This document shows positions 31,725-40,223 of a DNA stretch of 64,000 bases, in pieces. Where the stretch lies: NCBI RefSeq assembly GCF_008704655.1, contig NZ_CP023688.1, positions 3,472,001-3,536,000 of the forward strand. Direction: 5' to 3'. The notes under the pieces were generated by a model, which was not told where the DNA came from, searched no databases, and saw only the letters and a list, made by a program, of their open reading frames with translations. Within the stretch, counting starts at the first letter, position 1; every line of letters begins with the position of its first letter. The DNA is from Streptomyces rimosus (lineage in GTDB: Bacteria; Actinomycetota; Actinomycetes; Streptomycetales; Streptomycetaceae). The translations under genes and the position numbers were made by a program.

Positions 31725-33504
31725 TCAGCCGGATCAGCTCGTCCGCGTCGGCCGCGACGCCCAGTGCGCCCAGGTCCCGGGCGGTGTCCTGGCGGGCGGG
31801 GGTGACCCGGCCGGCGAAGAAGACGACGGGGCCGGTGTAGCGCTCGTCCCGGCGCAGGGCCGCCACGTGGGTGAAACCGGCCCGGTCGTCCGTGCCGCGG
31901 GCGATGTCGGAGATGATCAGGGACGGCACCCGGGCGGCGATGGCGGCGTCGGCGGCAGCGGAGTCCACCGCTGTCTCCACGGTCGCCCCCTCCCGGCGGA
32001 ACCAGGCGGCCAAGGAAGTGTTGTTCTCGGGGCGGTCGTCGACCCACAGGATCGTGCGTCCGGCGAGGGGCGCTTGCGGATCGAAGTCCGGGAAGCCGGC
32101 CCCGCGCCGTACGACGATGCCGGTCCGCGCGTCCGGTATCGCCCCGGCCCCGATGTCCGGCTCCCGCTGCGGCGCCGCCACCAGCGCGGGCGCGCCCTCG
32201 CGCAGCCTGCGCACCAGTTTCTCGGAGCGCGGCAGGCCGAGCAGGCCGTCGAGCAGCGAGTTGAACGCGGCGTCGGTGACCATGTCGGGGAAGACGGTGG
32301 GCAGTTCGCGTTCCAGCCGCTCCAGGACGGCGTACGGGTCTGTCAGGCTCTGTGGCACATCGCGCTGCGCCAGAAAGGCTTCGACCATCGGCCGCTCCTC
32401 GTCGGGCACAGGCGCCGACGTCCGCAACAGCGTCCGCACCCGCCGGTACGTACAGAAGTCCGCGACCACATCCCCCTCATCGGCCCCCGGCGGGCTGGTC
32501 ATCATCCGGTAGAAGTCGGCGTAGAAGTACTGGATCAGCAGGGTGCGCAGCACCGCCTCCGGCGGGTGGTCGGCCCACATCGGATTCAGGGTGGCTTCCA
32601 GGACGAAGCCGTTGACCAGCCGTTTGATGCGGCGCGGGTTGCGGGCCGAGCGCTCGGCGAGCAGGTCGACCAGGGGCTCGTCGAGGAGTTGCTCGATCCC
32701 GGCGGTGCGCGCGCACCGCGCGATGTACTCCCGTACGTCCTGGCCGTCGGCCACCGGGATGCGGTAGCTGGTCTGGAAGATCTTCTCCATGAAGGCGGTG
32801 CCGGCCGGGGACAGGTCGCGCAGCAGGCCGCTCGGCCCCATCACGGAGCGGTCGCAGCCGATGACGAACGCCAGTCCCGGTACGTCCAGGTAGACCTTGA
32901 CCGCCTCGCACACCGCCAGCACCGTCTCCTCGGAGCAGCGGTCCAGGTCGTCGATGAAGACGACGAGCATCCGGCGCGGCGAGTAGGCCGCGTTCTGGGA
33001 CCACTCCTGGGCCAGGTCGCGGATCGCGTCGCGCATCTCGTTACGCGCCTGGGAGTTGACGGACAGGCTGCTCCACAGTTCGTCGACCAGCCCGGCGGCG
33101 CCGAGCGGGCCCGCCGCGACGGTGGCGAGCGCCCGCAGGACGCGCAGCAGGGCCCGCTGTTCGGAGACCCGGTGCAGGGCCCGTCGCAGCAGCCGCCGGT
33201 CGAAGCGCATCAGCACCGACTTGATCAGCCCTTCCAGGGCGTCCGCGCCGGTCGAGGTCCAGGCGTTGTACCAGACGGTGTGTACCTCGGGCGCCGTCGT
33301 CAGCTCCGCGTCGACCAGGCGCATCAGGCTGCTCTTGCCCATGCCCCACCCCGCGTCCACGGCGAGGGTGAAGGGGGTGGAGGCCCGGGAGGCGAGCAGC
33401 AGGTCGGCGAGTTGCCGGGCGGCGCGGCCCGCGCCCAGCAGGTCGCCTCCGGCGGAGTCCACCGGCTCGTCGTTGAGCAGCGAGAGCCGCTGCGTGGATG
33501 ACAC
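31660..33504 (-). CDS. KAP-family P-loop NTPase fused to a receiver-like domain
   Basis: A 614-residue two-part protein. Residues 1-400 are a KAP NTPase: Walker A GWGMGKSSL near residue 55, Walker B MLVVFIDDLDRC near 185, and the downstream blocks AFVIGCDRS and NPRRIKRLVNGF. One hydrophobic stretch (ATVAAGPLGAAGLV) lies in the KAP insert. After a helical region, residues from about 480 form a receiver-like fold: TILWVDDRPENN, IISDIARG with a possible phospho-Asp near 529, and PVVFFAGR. The conserved Thr/Ser and Lys of true receivers are not seen, so it may bind rather than be phosphorylated. KAP proteins are linked to membrane complexes and phage exclusion. It stands alone with no histidine kinase nearby. 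A GTG at 33552 is an alternative start. Confidence 0.85.
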   Translation of the reverse strand: MSSTQRLSLLNDEPVDSAGGDLLGAGRAARQLADLLLASRASTPFTLAVDAGWGMGKSSLMRLVDAELTTAPEVHTVWYNAWTSTGADALEGLIKSVLMRFDRRLLRRALHRVSEQRALLRVLRALATVAAGPLGAAGLVDELWSSLSVNSQARNEMRDAIRDLAQEWSQNAAYSPRRMLVVFIDDLDRCSEETVLAVCEAVKVYLDVPGLAFVIGCDRSVMGPSGLLRDLSPAGTAFMEKIFQTSYRIPVADGQDVREYIARCARTAGIEQLLDEPLVDLLAERSARNPRRIKRLVNGFVLEATLNPMWADHPPEAVLRTLLIQYFYADFYRMMTSPPGADEGDVVADFCTYRRVRTLLRTSAPVPDEERPMVEAFLAQRDVPQSLTDPYAVLERLERELPTVFPDMVTDAAFNSLLDGLLGLPRSEKLVRRLREGAPALVAAPQREPDIGAGAIPDARTGIVVRRGAGFPDFDPQAPLAGRTILWVDDRPENNTSLAAWFRREGATVETAVDSAAADAAIAARVPSLIISDIARGTDDRAGFTHVAALRRDERYTGPVVFFAGRVTPARQDTARDLGALGVAADADELIRLIRGAFAAPYAPPVHPSAARPR

Positions 33505-33765
33505 GATGTCGCCCCCGTGATCGGTGCCGGTGGTGCGGCCCGCGCCGGGCACCGGCGCTCAGTGCCGTGGTGCGCGCCTCCCCGTGCGCGCACCCGCCGG
33601 GAGCGTACGGCAGTACGCCCGCCAACGGAGCCCCGTGCGCCCCGTCCACCACCGGGACGGCACGTTCCGCACCGTCACGACGGGTGACCAAACCCACACC
33701 CTCCGGCCCCCGAAGGTGAACAAGAACACCAGGCAGGGCGTATTACGCGCCCGTAAGGTGGCGGC

Positions 33766-34977
33766 ATGCAGGTGATCCAGTCAACGAAGCTCGCCAACGT
33801 CTGCTACGAGATCCGGGGGCCGGTCCTTGAGGAGGCGATGCGGCTCGAGGCAGCGGGACACCGCATCCTCAAGCTGAACACCGGAAACCCGGCGGCCTTC
33901 GGTTTCGAGTGCCCGCCGGAGATCCTGGAGGACATCCTCCGCACCGTCGGCACGGCGCACGGCTACGGCGACGCCAAGGGCCTGCTCTCCGCCCGGCGCG
34001 CGGTCATGCAGCACTACCAGACCAAGGGCATCGAGCTGTCGGTCGACGACATCTACCTCGGCAACGGCGTCTCCGAGCTGATCCAGATGTCGATGCAGGC
34101 GCTGCTGGACGACGGCGACGAGGTGCTCGTACCGGCCCCGGACTACCCGCTGTGGACGGCCGCGGTCTCGCTGTCGGGCGGTACGGCGGTGCACTACCGC
34201 TGCGACGAGCAGGCCGACTGGATGCCGGACCTCGCCGACATCGAGCGCAAGGTCACCGACCGCACCAAGGCCCTCGTCGTCATCAACCCGAACAACCCGA
34301 CCGGCGCGGTCTACGACGACGAGATGCTGCGCGGCCTCGCCGAGATCGCCCGCCGGCACAACCTGATCGTCTGCGCCGACGAGATCTACGACAAGATCCT
34401 CTACGACGGCGTCACCCACACCCCGTTCGCCGCGATCGCCCCCGACCTGCTGACCCTGACCTTCAACGGGCTCTCGAAGTCCTACCGGGTGGCGGGCTAC
34501 CGCAGCGGCTGGCTGGCGGTCTGCGGCCCCAAGGCGCACGCCGCCTCCTACATCGAGGGCCTGACGATCCTCGCCAACATGCGGCTGTGCGCGAACATGC
34601 CCGCCCAGCACGCCGTGGCCACCGCCCTCGGCGGCCGGCAGTCGATCAACGACCTGGTCCTGCCGGGCGGCCGGCTGCTGGAACAGCGCGATGCCGCATA
34701 CGAGCTGCTCACCCAGATCCCCGGCGTCACCTGCACCAAGCCGAAGGGCGCGCTCTACGCCTTCCCGCGGCTGGACCCGAAGGTCTACAAGATCAAGGAC
34801 GACCGGCAGATGGTGCTGGACCTGCTGCGCGCCGAGAAGATCATGATCGTGCACGGCACCGGCTTCAACTGGCCCGAGCCGGACCACTTCCGCCTGGTCA
34901 CCCTGCCGAACAAGGACGATCTGACGGACGCGGTGACGCGCATCGGCACGTTCCTGGACGGCTACGGGCAGTACTGA
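33766..34977 (+). CDS. Class I aminotransferase, AlaA-like (alanine/valine-pyruvate type)
   Basis: A 403-residue fold-type I PLP aminotransferase, probably glutamate-pyruvate aminotransferase. Opening IQSTKLANVCYEIRGPVLEEAMRLEAAGHRI is that of AlaA proteins (part: ANVCYEIRGPVLEEA). The PLP site shows NPNNPTGAVYDDE, DEIYDKILYDG and the Schiff-base Lys in FNGLSKSYRVAGYRSGW. RLVTLPN near the C-terminus holds the substrate-carboxylate Arg. It links pyruvate, glutamate and alanine pools. It is a single gene with a 261-bp upstream region, divergent from the KAP NTPase gene. Confidence 0.94.
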   Translation: MQVIQSTKLANVCYEIRGPVLEEAMRLEAAGHRILKLNTGNPAAFGFECPPEILEDILRTVGTAHGYGDAKGLLSARRAVMQHYQTKGIELSVDDIYLGNGVSELIQMSMQALLDDGDEVLVPAPDYPLWTAAVSLSGGTAVHYRCDEQADWMPDLADIERKVTDRTKALVVINPNNPTGAVYDDEMLRGLAEIARRHNLIVCADEIYDKILYDGVTHTPFAAIAPDLLTLTFNGLSKSYRVAGYRSGWLAVCGPKAHAASYIEGLTILANMRLCANMPAQHAVATALGGRQSINDLVLPGGRLLEQRDAAYELLTQIPGVTCTKPKGALYAFPRLDPKVYKIKDDRQMVLDLLRAEKIMIVHGTGFNWPEPDHFRLVTLPNKDDLTDAVTRIGTFLDGYGQY

Positions 34978-35030
34978 GCGCGTCCCGGGCGGACGCCACG
35001 CCCGCGATTCCGACTGTACGGATCACAACT

Positions 35031-35053
35031 TTAGACAGCGTCTAAGCTAGGAT
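35031..35053 (+). promoter_or_regulatory. Operator-like dyad next to a TAGGAT -10 box
   Basis: TTAGAC, AGC, GTCTAA (35031-35045) is a perfect 6-bp inverted repeat followed two bases later by TAGGAT (35048-35053), a textbook Streptomyces -10. The dyad would fill the promoter spacer of the gene at 35092. Confidence 0.55.
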
Positions 35054-35091
35054 GGTCTCCTAGCCGTTGCGCGTTGCCAGGAGGCCATCCC

Positions 35092-35508
35092 ATGTACGAA
35101 CCGATCCGCACCAAGTCGGTCCACTCCATGGCCGCCGACCAGGACGTCCCGCACCGCTCCCGCGCGGAGGAACTGGACATCCGGCTCGCCGGCCATCTGA
35201 CCGCGCTGCTCACCGTCACCGACGAACTGCGCGCCACCGTGCCCGACCCCGCGCTGGACGACGCCGCCGAGCGCATCGCCGAGCAGGTCACCCGGCTGCG
35301 CGGCGGGGCGTATCCGCTGCGGGCCGCGCCGAGCGGCGGCGGCGACCCGGCCCGCGCGCCCCGGCTGCACCGGCGGGCGCGGATGCTGGCCGGCAGCGCC
35401 CTCGCAGTGGCCACCTCGCGGGCCGACGGCGCCGCCGCCGCGCTGGCGGCCGAGCGCATGGAGGCCCATGAGCTCGGCTCGGCGGTGCAGGAGCTGGCCA
35501 CGGCCTGA
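35092..35508 (+). CDS. Conserved small helical protein, function unknown
   Basis: A 138-residue soluble, strongly helical protein (EELDIRLAGHLTALLTVTDELRA, LDDAAERIAEQVTRLRGG, LAGSALAVATSRADGAAAALAAERMEAHELGS). No cysteines, no membrane segment, no known domain. AGGAGG eight nt before the ATG. A TAGGAT promoter with an overlapping inverted repeat precedes it, which implies active regulation. It is convergent with pckG across two strong hairpins. I recognise no homologue by name; a DNA- or membrane-associated accessory role is only a guess. Confidence 0.75.
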   Translation: MYEPIRTKSVHSMAADQDVPHRSRAEELDIRLAGHLTALLTVTDELRATVPDPALDDAAERIAEQVTRLRGGAYPLRAAPSGGGDPARAPRLHRRARMLAGSALAVATSRADGAAAALAAERMEAHELGSAVQELATA

Positions 35509-35525
35509 GGCCCCCTACGAGCAAA

Positions 35526-35567
35526 GACGGCCGGAGCCACGTGTTCGTGCACGTGGCCCCGGCCGTC
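35526..35567. terminator. Bidirectional terminator 1 before pckG
   Basis: Stem GACGGCCGG-a-GCCACGTG (35526-35543) pairs with 35550-35567 with one mismatch and a 6-nt loop. Between convergent genes. Confidence 0.75.
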
Positions 35568-35576
35568 GACCGTGGC

Positions 35577-35616
35577 GGTCCGGTGCGCGTTCGCGACTGC
35601 GTACGCGCACCGGACC
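35577..35616. terminator. Bidirectional terminator 2 before pckG
   Basis: Perfect 14-bp arms GGTCCGGTGCGCGT (35577-35590) and ACGCGCACCGGACC (35603-35616), 12-nt loop, followed by GTTT. The second hairpin ends 12 nt from the pckG stop. Confidence 0.75.
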
Positions 35617-35627
35617 GTTTCGCCGTA

Positions 35628-37451
35628 CTAGCCCAGTCGGCGTACGAGCGCGTGGTACTCGTCCCACAGCTCCTTCGGCGTGTGGTCACCGAAGGTGTTC
35701 AGGTGCTCGGGGGTCAGCGCCGCCTCCTCGCGCCACACGTCCTTGTCGACGGTGAGCAGGAAGTCGAGGTCCGCGTCGGCCAGGTCGAGGCCGTCGGTGT
35801 CCAGCGACTCCTTCGTCGGCAGGATGCCGATCGGGGTCTCGACGCCGTCGGCCTTGCCGTCCAGGCGCTCGACGATCCACTTGAGCACCCGGCTGTTCTC
35901 GCCGAAGCCCGGCCACACGAAACGGCCCGCGTCGTCCTTGCGGAACCAGTTCACGTAGTAGATCTTCGGCAGCTTCGCCTGGTCCTTGTCCGCGCCGACC
36001 TTGATCCAGTGGCCCATGTAGTCGCCCATGTTGTAGCCGCAGAACGGCAGCATGGCGAACGGGTCCCGGCGCAGCTCGCCGACCTTGCCCTCGGCGGCCG
36101 CGGTCTTCTCGCTCGCCACGTTCGCGCCGAGGAAGACACCGTGCTGCCAGGTCAGCGACTCGGTCACCAGCGGTACGGCGCTGGCGCGGCGGCCGCCGAA
36201 GAGGATGGCCGAGATCGGCACGCCCTTGGGGTCCTCCCACTCGGGCGCGATGATCGGGCACTGCCCGGCCGGCACGGTGAAGCGGGCGTTGGGGTGGGCC
36301 GCCGGCGTCTCCGACTCCGGGGTCCAGTCGTTGCCCTTCCAGTCGGTCAGGTGCGCGGGCTTCTCCTTGGTCATGCCCTCCCACCACACGTCGCCGTCGT
36401 CGGTCAGCGCGACGTTGGTGAAGACCGAGTTGCCCCAGAGGGTCTTCATCGCGTTGGCGTTGGTGTCCTCACCGGTGCCGGGCGCGACGCCGAAGAAACC
36501 GGCCTCGGGGTTGATCGCGTACAGGCGGCCGTCCTCGCCGAAGCGCATCCAGGCGATGTCGTCGCCGATGGTCTCGACCGTCCAGCCGGAGATCGTGGGC
36601 TCCAGCATCGCCAGGTTGGTCTTGCCGCAGGCGCTCGGGAACGCGGCGGCGACGTACTTCGACTCCCCCTGCGGCGGGGTGAGCTTGAGGATGAGCATGT
36701 GCTCGGCGAGCCAGCCCTCGTCGCGGGCCATGACCGAGGCGATGCGCAGCGCGTAGCACTTCTTGCCCAGCAGGGCGTTGCCGCCGTAGCCGGAGCCGAA
36801 GGACCAGATCTCGCGGTCCTCGGGGAAGTGCGAGATGTACTTGGTCGAGTTGCACGGCCATGGCACGTCGGTCTCGCCGTCGGCGAGCGGGGCGCCGAGG
36901 GTGTGCACGGCCTTCACGAAGAACCCGTCCGTCCCCAGTTCGTCGAGGACGGCCTGACCCATCCGGGTCATGGTGCGCATCGAGACGGCGACGTACGCCG
37001 AGTCGGTGATCTCCACGCCGAGCGCGGAGAGCGGGGAGCCGAGCGGGCCCATACAGAACGGGACGACGTACATCGTCCGGCCGCGCATCGCGCCACGGAA
37101 GATGCCCTGCGCACCGGTGAAGATGTCGCGCATCTCCGCCGGGGCCTTCCAGTGGTTGGTCGGGCCCGCGTCCTCCTCCTTCTCGGAGCAGATGAACGTG
37201 CGGTCCTCCACCCGGGCGACGTCCGACGGATCGGACGCGGCGTAGTACGAGTTGGGGCGCTTGATCGGGTCCAGCTTCGTGAAGGTGCCCTTGGCGACGA
37301 GCTCCTCGCACAGGCGCTCGTACTCCGCCTCCGAGCCGTCGCACCACACGACACGGTCCGGCTCGGTGATGGCTGCGATCTCATCGACCCAGGAGATCAG
37401 CTCCTGGTGGTTGGTCGGGACGGGGGAGGGAGCCGCGTTGTCGCGCGCCAC
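35628..37451 (-). CDS. pckG: Phosphoenolpyruvate carboxykinase (GTP)
   Basis: A 607-residue GTP-dependent PEPCK converting oxaloacetate and GTP to phosphoenolpyruvate, CO2 and GDP for gluconeogenesis. The P-loop-like kinase-1 motif reads [15 protein letters not shown]. Further hallmarks are [16 protein letters not shown], the metal-site region [17 protein letters not shown], and [12 protein letters not shown]. Length is that of the GTP type rather than the 530-residue ATP type. I chose the GTG at 37451, seven nt after AGGAG; an earlier in-frame start would add 11 residues. It is monocistronic, ending at a pair of terminators. Confidence 0.98.
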   Translation of the reverse strand: MARDNAAPSPVPTNHQELISWVDEIAAITEPDRVVWCDGSEAEYERLCEELVAKGTFTKLDPIKRPNSYYAASDPSDVARVEDRTFICSEKEEDAGPTNHWKAPAEMRDIFTGAQGIFRGAMRGRTMYVVPFCMGPLGSPLSALGVEITDSAYVAVSMRTMTRMGQAVLDELGTDGFFVKAVHTLGAPLADGETDVPWPCNSTKYISHFPEDREIWSFGSGYGGNALLGKKCYALRIASVMARDEGWLAEHMLILKLTPPQGESKYVAAAFPSACGKTNLAMLEPTISGWTVETIGDDIAWMRFGEDGRLYAINPEAGFFGVAPGTGEDTNANAMKTLWGNSVFTNVALTDDGDVWWEGMTKEKPAHLTDWKGNDWTPESETPAAHPNARFTVPAGQCPIIAPEWEDPKGVPISAILFGGRRASAVPLVTESLTWQHGVFLGANVASEKTAAAEGKVGELRRDPFAMLPFCGYNMGDYMGHWIKVGADKDQAKLPKIYYVNWFRKDDAGRFVWPGFGENSRVLKWIVERLDGKADGVETPIGILPTKESLDTDGLDLADADLDFLLTVDKDVWREEAALTPEHLNTFGDHTPKELWDEYHALVRRLG

Positions 37452-37472
37452 GATCGCTCCTAGATGAGGGTT

Positions 37473-37483
37473 TGGTCGGACCA
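37473..37483. promoter_or_regulatory. TGGTC-G-GACCA dyad upstream of pckG
   Basis: Perfect 5-bp inverted repeat with a single central base, 22 nt before the pckG start. The half-sites equal those of DasR dre sites, but the spacing is one base short, so DasR binding is doubtful. Confidence 0.35.
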
Positions 37484-37546
37484 CTGTCTGCGCACATGCC
37501 GGCAGAGCCCGCTTTTTGATGGTGTCTGCCCCTTGGGGGCTGCGAC

Positions 37547-37573
37547 CCGGATGCTTCGCGACCGCTCATCCGG
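37547..37573. other. Hairpin in the pckG leader region
   Basis: CCGGATG (37547-37553) pairs with CATCCGG (37567-37573) around a 13-nt loop, about 100 nt upstream of pckG in the divergent region. Role unknown; leader structure or operator are both possible. Confidence 0.35.
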
Positions 37574-37659
37574 TGCCGACCGCACTCATTTGATCATCCG
37601 ACCCCGATCCACATCTGTCCAGAGGAGGTTCTCGTGACCGTCACCACTTCCGGACCAAT

Positions 37660-37672
37660 CCGTAACTTACGG
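37660..37672. promoter_or_regulatory. CCGTAA-C-TTACGG dyad upstream of trhA
   Basis: Perfect 6-bp inverted repeat with one central base, immediately followed by GTTGCGTAGGTAGCAT. It is 22 nt before the trhA start, so it would overlap the promoter. Candidate operator for an unlinked regulator. Confidence 0.4.
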
Positions 37673-37694
37673 TTGCGTAGGTAGCATTGCGGCC

Positions 37695-38432
37695 ATGACT
37701 TCCGCGCCCGACGCCGCCGAAAGCCGCCCTTCCCCCGTGACCAGCGCGGCCGCCGACGCAGTCTCCGCGGTCGCCGCGGTGGCCGCGGTGGCCGCGCCAC
37801 TCAAGCCCAAGCTGCGGGGCTGGCTGCACGCGGGGATGTTCCCCGCCGCCCTCTTCTCCGGTGTGGTGCTCACGGCCCTGGCCGACAGCACCCGCGGCCG
37901 GATCGCCTGCGCCGTCTACACCCTCTCGGCCTGTCTGCTCTTCGGGGTCAGCGCCCTGTACCACCGGGGCAATTGGGGCCCGCGCACCGGAGCAGTCCTG
38001 CGCCGACTGGATCACGCCAATATTTTCCTGATCATCGCGGGCACCTACACCCCGCTGACCATGCTGCTGGTCCCCGGCACCCGCGGGCAGATACTCCTGT
38101 GGGCCGTCTGGGCGGCCGCCCTCGCCGGCATCGTCTTCCGCGTCTTCTGGGTGGGCGCGCCACGCTGGCTCTACACCCCCTGCTACATCGCGCTCGGCTG
38201 GGCGGCCGTCTTCTTCCTGCCCGACTTCCTGCGCAAGGGCGGCATCGCCGTCCTCGTCCTCGTCATCGTCGGCGGCGTCCTCTACAGCGCCGGCGGCATC
38301 ATCTACGGCATCAAGCGACCCAACCCCTCACCGCGCTGGTTCGGTTTCCACGAGGTCTTCCACTCGCTGACGCTGGCGGCGTTCATCGTGCACTACGTCG
38401 GCATCTCATTGGTGGCCTATACGCACGCCTGA
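37695..38432 (+). CDS. trhA: TrhA/hemolysin III (PAQR-family) membrane protein
   Basis: A 245-residue seven-helix protein of the PAQR/hemolysin III family, membrane-fluidity-linked hydrolase-like proteins. After a 35-residue Ala-rich tail, the helices begin at LHAGMFPAALFSGVVLTALA. The zinc-site residues are conserved: SALYHRGNW, RLDHANIFLIIAGTYTP and the C-terminal FHEVFHSLTLAAFIVHY (HxxxH). A palindrome (CCGTAACTTACGG) just upstream may bind a lipid-responsive regulator. The 3' end overlaps a convergent small membrane gene by 27 bp. Confidence 0.93.
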   Translation: MTSAPDAAESRPSPVTSAAADAVSAVAAVAAVAAPLKPKLRGWLHAGMFPAALFSGVVLTALADSTRGRIACAVYTLSACLLFGVSALYHRGNWGPRTGAVLRRLDHANIFLIIAGTYTPLTMLLVPGTRGQILLWAVWAAALAGIVFRVFWVGAPRWLYTPCYIALGWAAVFFLPDFLRKGGIAVLVLVIVGGVLYSAGGIIYGIKRPNPSPRWFGFHEVFHSLTLAAFIVHYVGISLVAYTHA

Positions 38433-38681
38433 GGCGCCCGGCGCGGCATCCGGCCCGCCCGCGGTCCCTCTTCCACCCCGCGCGCCGGCACCCTCACCGC
38501 GCCGGCGCGCACCCCTTCCGCCCATGCGTGGCCGCGGTCTCGACGCCGCGGCCACTTGCCATGTCAGGGCGGCCACCCCGGCCAGCACCAGCGCGACCAC
38601 CGCGGCCGTGCCCCCGACGAGGAACCCTCCGACGCAGAGCGCTGCCGCGAACACGGCGAACACATCGATGGCGGTACGCAT
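38406..38681 (-). CDS. Small two-helix membrane protein
   Basis: A 91-residue protein. Two hydrophobic helices lie close together (DVFAVFAAALCVGGFLVGG, AVVALVLAGVAALTWQVAAA), followed by a basic, Arg/Gly-rich cytoplasmic tail that is probably disordered. GGAGGGGG upstream supports the ATG at 38681. Its last 27 bp overlap trhA on the other strand. It is divergent from a TetR gene. Similar orphan membrane proteins are common in Streptomyces; no function can be given. The coding call rests on hydropathy and the ribosome-binding site. Confidence 0.6.
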   Translation of the reverse strand: MRTAIDVFAVFAAALCVGGFLVGGTAAVVALVLAGVAALTWQVAAASRPRPRMGGRGARRRGEGAGARGGRGTAGGPDAAPGASGVRIGHQ

Positions 38682-38853
38682 ACCCGCAACACCCCCTCCA
38701 AGCATCACTGACGGTGACCTTGCACTCGCCACAGCGTTACACACGCCACTGACAAACCACAGCCCTCGGGCGAGCAAGGAGGCGTCAAGGGCGGGGTGGG
38801 GCGGTCGATGCGGGCCGGACGGCCCGCTCCGGGCATGCCCGACAATGACCTTC

Positions 38854-39477
38854 ATGGCCTCTGCACAGAGATCCGCCGCGCGGCCCACCGCACCCAAGGC
38901 CGGGCTGCGCGAGCGGAAGAAGATCCAGACCCGGCAGGCGATCCGCCGGGCCGCCTACCGGCTCTTCGAGGAGCAGGGGTACGACGCGACCCCGGTCGAC
39001 CGGATCGCCGAGGCCGCCGACGTCTCCCCCAGCACGGTCTTCCGCTACTTCCCCACCAAGGAAGACATCGTGCTCACCGACGAGTACGACCCAATGTTGG
39101 AGGCCGAGCTGCGGGCCCGGCCCGCCGACGAGCCGATGATCGAGTCGCTCCGGCACGTCACCGTCGAGGCGCTGCGGCGGATCACCGTGGAAGAGCGCAC
39201 CGAACTGGTCCAGCGCGCCCGCCTCATGCGGGAGGTGCCGGCGATCCGCGGCCGGATGGCGGAGAACACCGCGCGGGACACCGACATGATCAGCGCCGTA
39301 CTGGCGGAACGGTCCGGCCGGCCCGCGGACGACCTGGAGATCCGGGTGATCGCGGCGGCCCTCCTGGCGGCCCTCCAGGAGGCGCTGATGCGCTGGGTCG
39401 CGGACGGGCAGCGGGACGATCTCGAAGGGCTGATCGACCGGGCGATGGACGTGCTGGCGCGGGGACTGCGGTTCTGA
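38854..39477 (+). CDS. TetR-family regulator
   Basis: A 207-residue regulator. The helix-turn-helix region reads IQTRQAIRRAAYRLFEEQGYDAT and VDRIAEAADVSPSTVFRYFPTKEDIVLTDEYDP, given here as PVDRIAEAADVSPSTVFRYF. The C-terminal helices LRRITVEERTELVQRARLM and IAAALLAALQEALMRWVADG form the ligand domain of the MftR-like subgroup. ATG at 38854 or 38845; neither has a clear ribosome-binding site. It is divergent from the small membrane protein. It has no obvious partner, so the target is unknown. Confidence 0.92.
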   Translation: MASAQRSAARPTAPKAGLRERKKIQTRQAIRRAAYRLFEEQGYDATPVDRIAEAADVSPSTVFRYFPTKEDIVLTDEYDPMLEAELRARPADEPMIESLRHVTVEALRRITVEERTELVQRARLMREVPAIRGRMAENTARDTDMISAVLAERSGRPADDLEIRVIAAALLAALQEALMRWVADGQRDDLEGLIDRAMDVLARGLRF

Positions 39478-39504
39478 GGGGCGGACCTGGCCTTCGCGCC
39501 TTGG

Positions 39505-39610
39505 ACGCGGGCCCTTCGGAGCGTGCGCGCTACTCCCCGGACACGGCCCCTTCGGAACCGTACGCACCACTCCCCGGGCGCAGCCCCTTCGAGCCCGTCC
39601 GCCTCACTCC
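39505..39610. repeat. Three imperfect direct repeats of about 36 bp
   Basis: Units at 39505-39540, 39541-39577 and 39578-39610 share GCCCCTTCGGA near the front and CACTCCCCGG near the end. The third unit runs over the MerR stop codon, so the last codons of merR derive from the repeat. Confidence 0.7.
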
Positions 39611-40074
39611 CTGAGTGCCCTCCCGTAAGGAGCCACCCGCCCCGGCTCCCTGGCCGCCGGTTCCCCGAGCTGCCGGGCCAGCCGGCCGCGCAGCATCGTC
39701 AGCCGCTCTATCCGGGCGTCCAGGTCGGCCAGCCGGCGGCGGGCCACCGCTTCCGCCGCGCGGCAGTCGTCACGTCCGGGGCCGTCCGCGAGGCCGTCCC
39801 CCGCGGCGTCGCGGGCGCCGTTCCCCGGGGCGAACAGCGCGGAGACGCCGCCCGGCGGCAACGAGTCCAGAAGCGGCGCGAACGAGCGGATGTCGCCCAC
39901 CGTCAGCCCCGCGTCGAGCAGTTCGCGCACCGTACGCAGGCGGCGCACGTCCTCCGGCGCGTACACCCGGTGGCCGGACGGCGTGCGCCGGGCGGTCACC
40001 AGCCCCTGTTCCTCGTAGTAGCGCAGTGCCCTGGCCGTCATGCCCGCGGCGGCCGCGGCGTCCCCGATGCGCAT
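39604..40074 (-). CDS. MerR-family regulator
   Basis: A 156-residue regulator. MRIGDAAAAAGMTARALRYYEEQGLVTARRTPSGHRVYAPEDVRRL is the standard winged helix (parts: AAAAAGMTARALRYYEEQGLV and SGHRVYAPEDVRRL). An effector linker and a C-terminal coiled coil (ARRRLADLDARIERLTMLRGRLARQLG) follow. It lacks the cysteines of metal sensors, so it likely responds to an organic ligand. GGGGGAGG upstream supports the ATG at 40074. It lies 149 nt downstream of an oxidoreductase gene whose promoter has a 20-nt spacer, the hallmark of MerR-activated promoters. Confidence 0.93.
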   Translation of the reverse strand: MRIGDAAAAAGMTARALRYYEEQGLVTARRTPSGHRVYAPEDVRRLRTVRELLDAGLTVGDIRSFAPLLDSLPPGGVSALFAPGNGARDAAGDGLADGPGRDDCRAAEAVARRRLADLDARIERLTMLRGRLARQLGEPAAREPGRVAPYGRALRE

Positions 40075-40223
40075 CCGGTCCTCCCCCGACGGGGCCCGGC
40101 CGGTGGCGCCCCGTTGCGTACGTCGACTCACTCAGACCGTACGGCGTCGACCGGGGGCACGACCGGCGGGCCCGCGCCACGGGGGGTCTCCGCCACAGCC
40201 CCACGCGTACGCGGGGAACTCGC

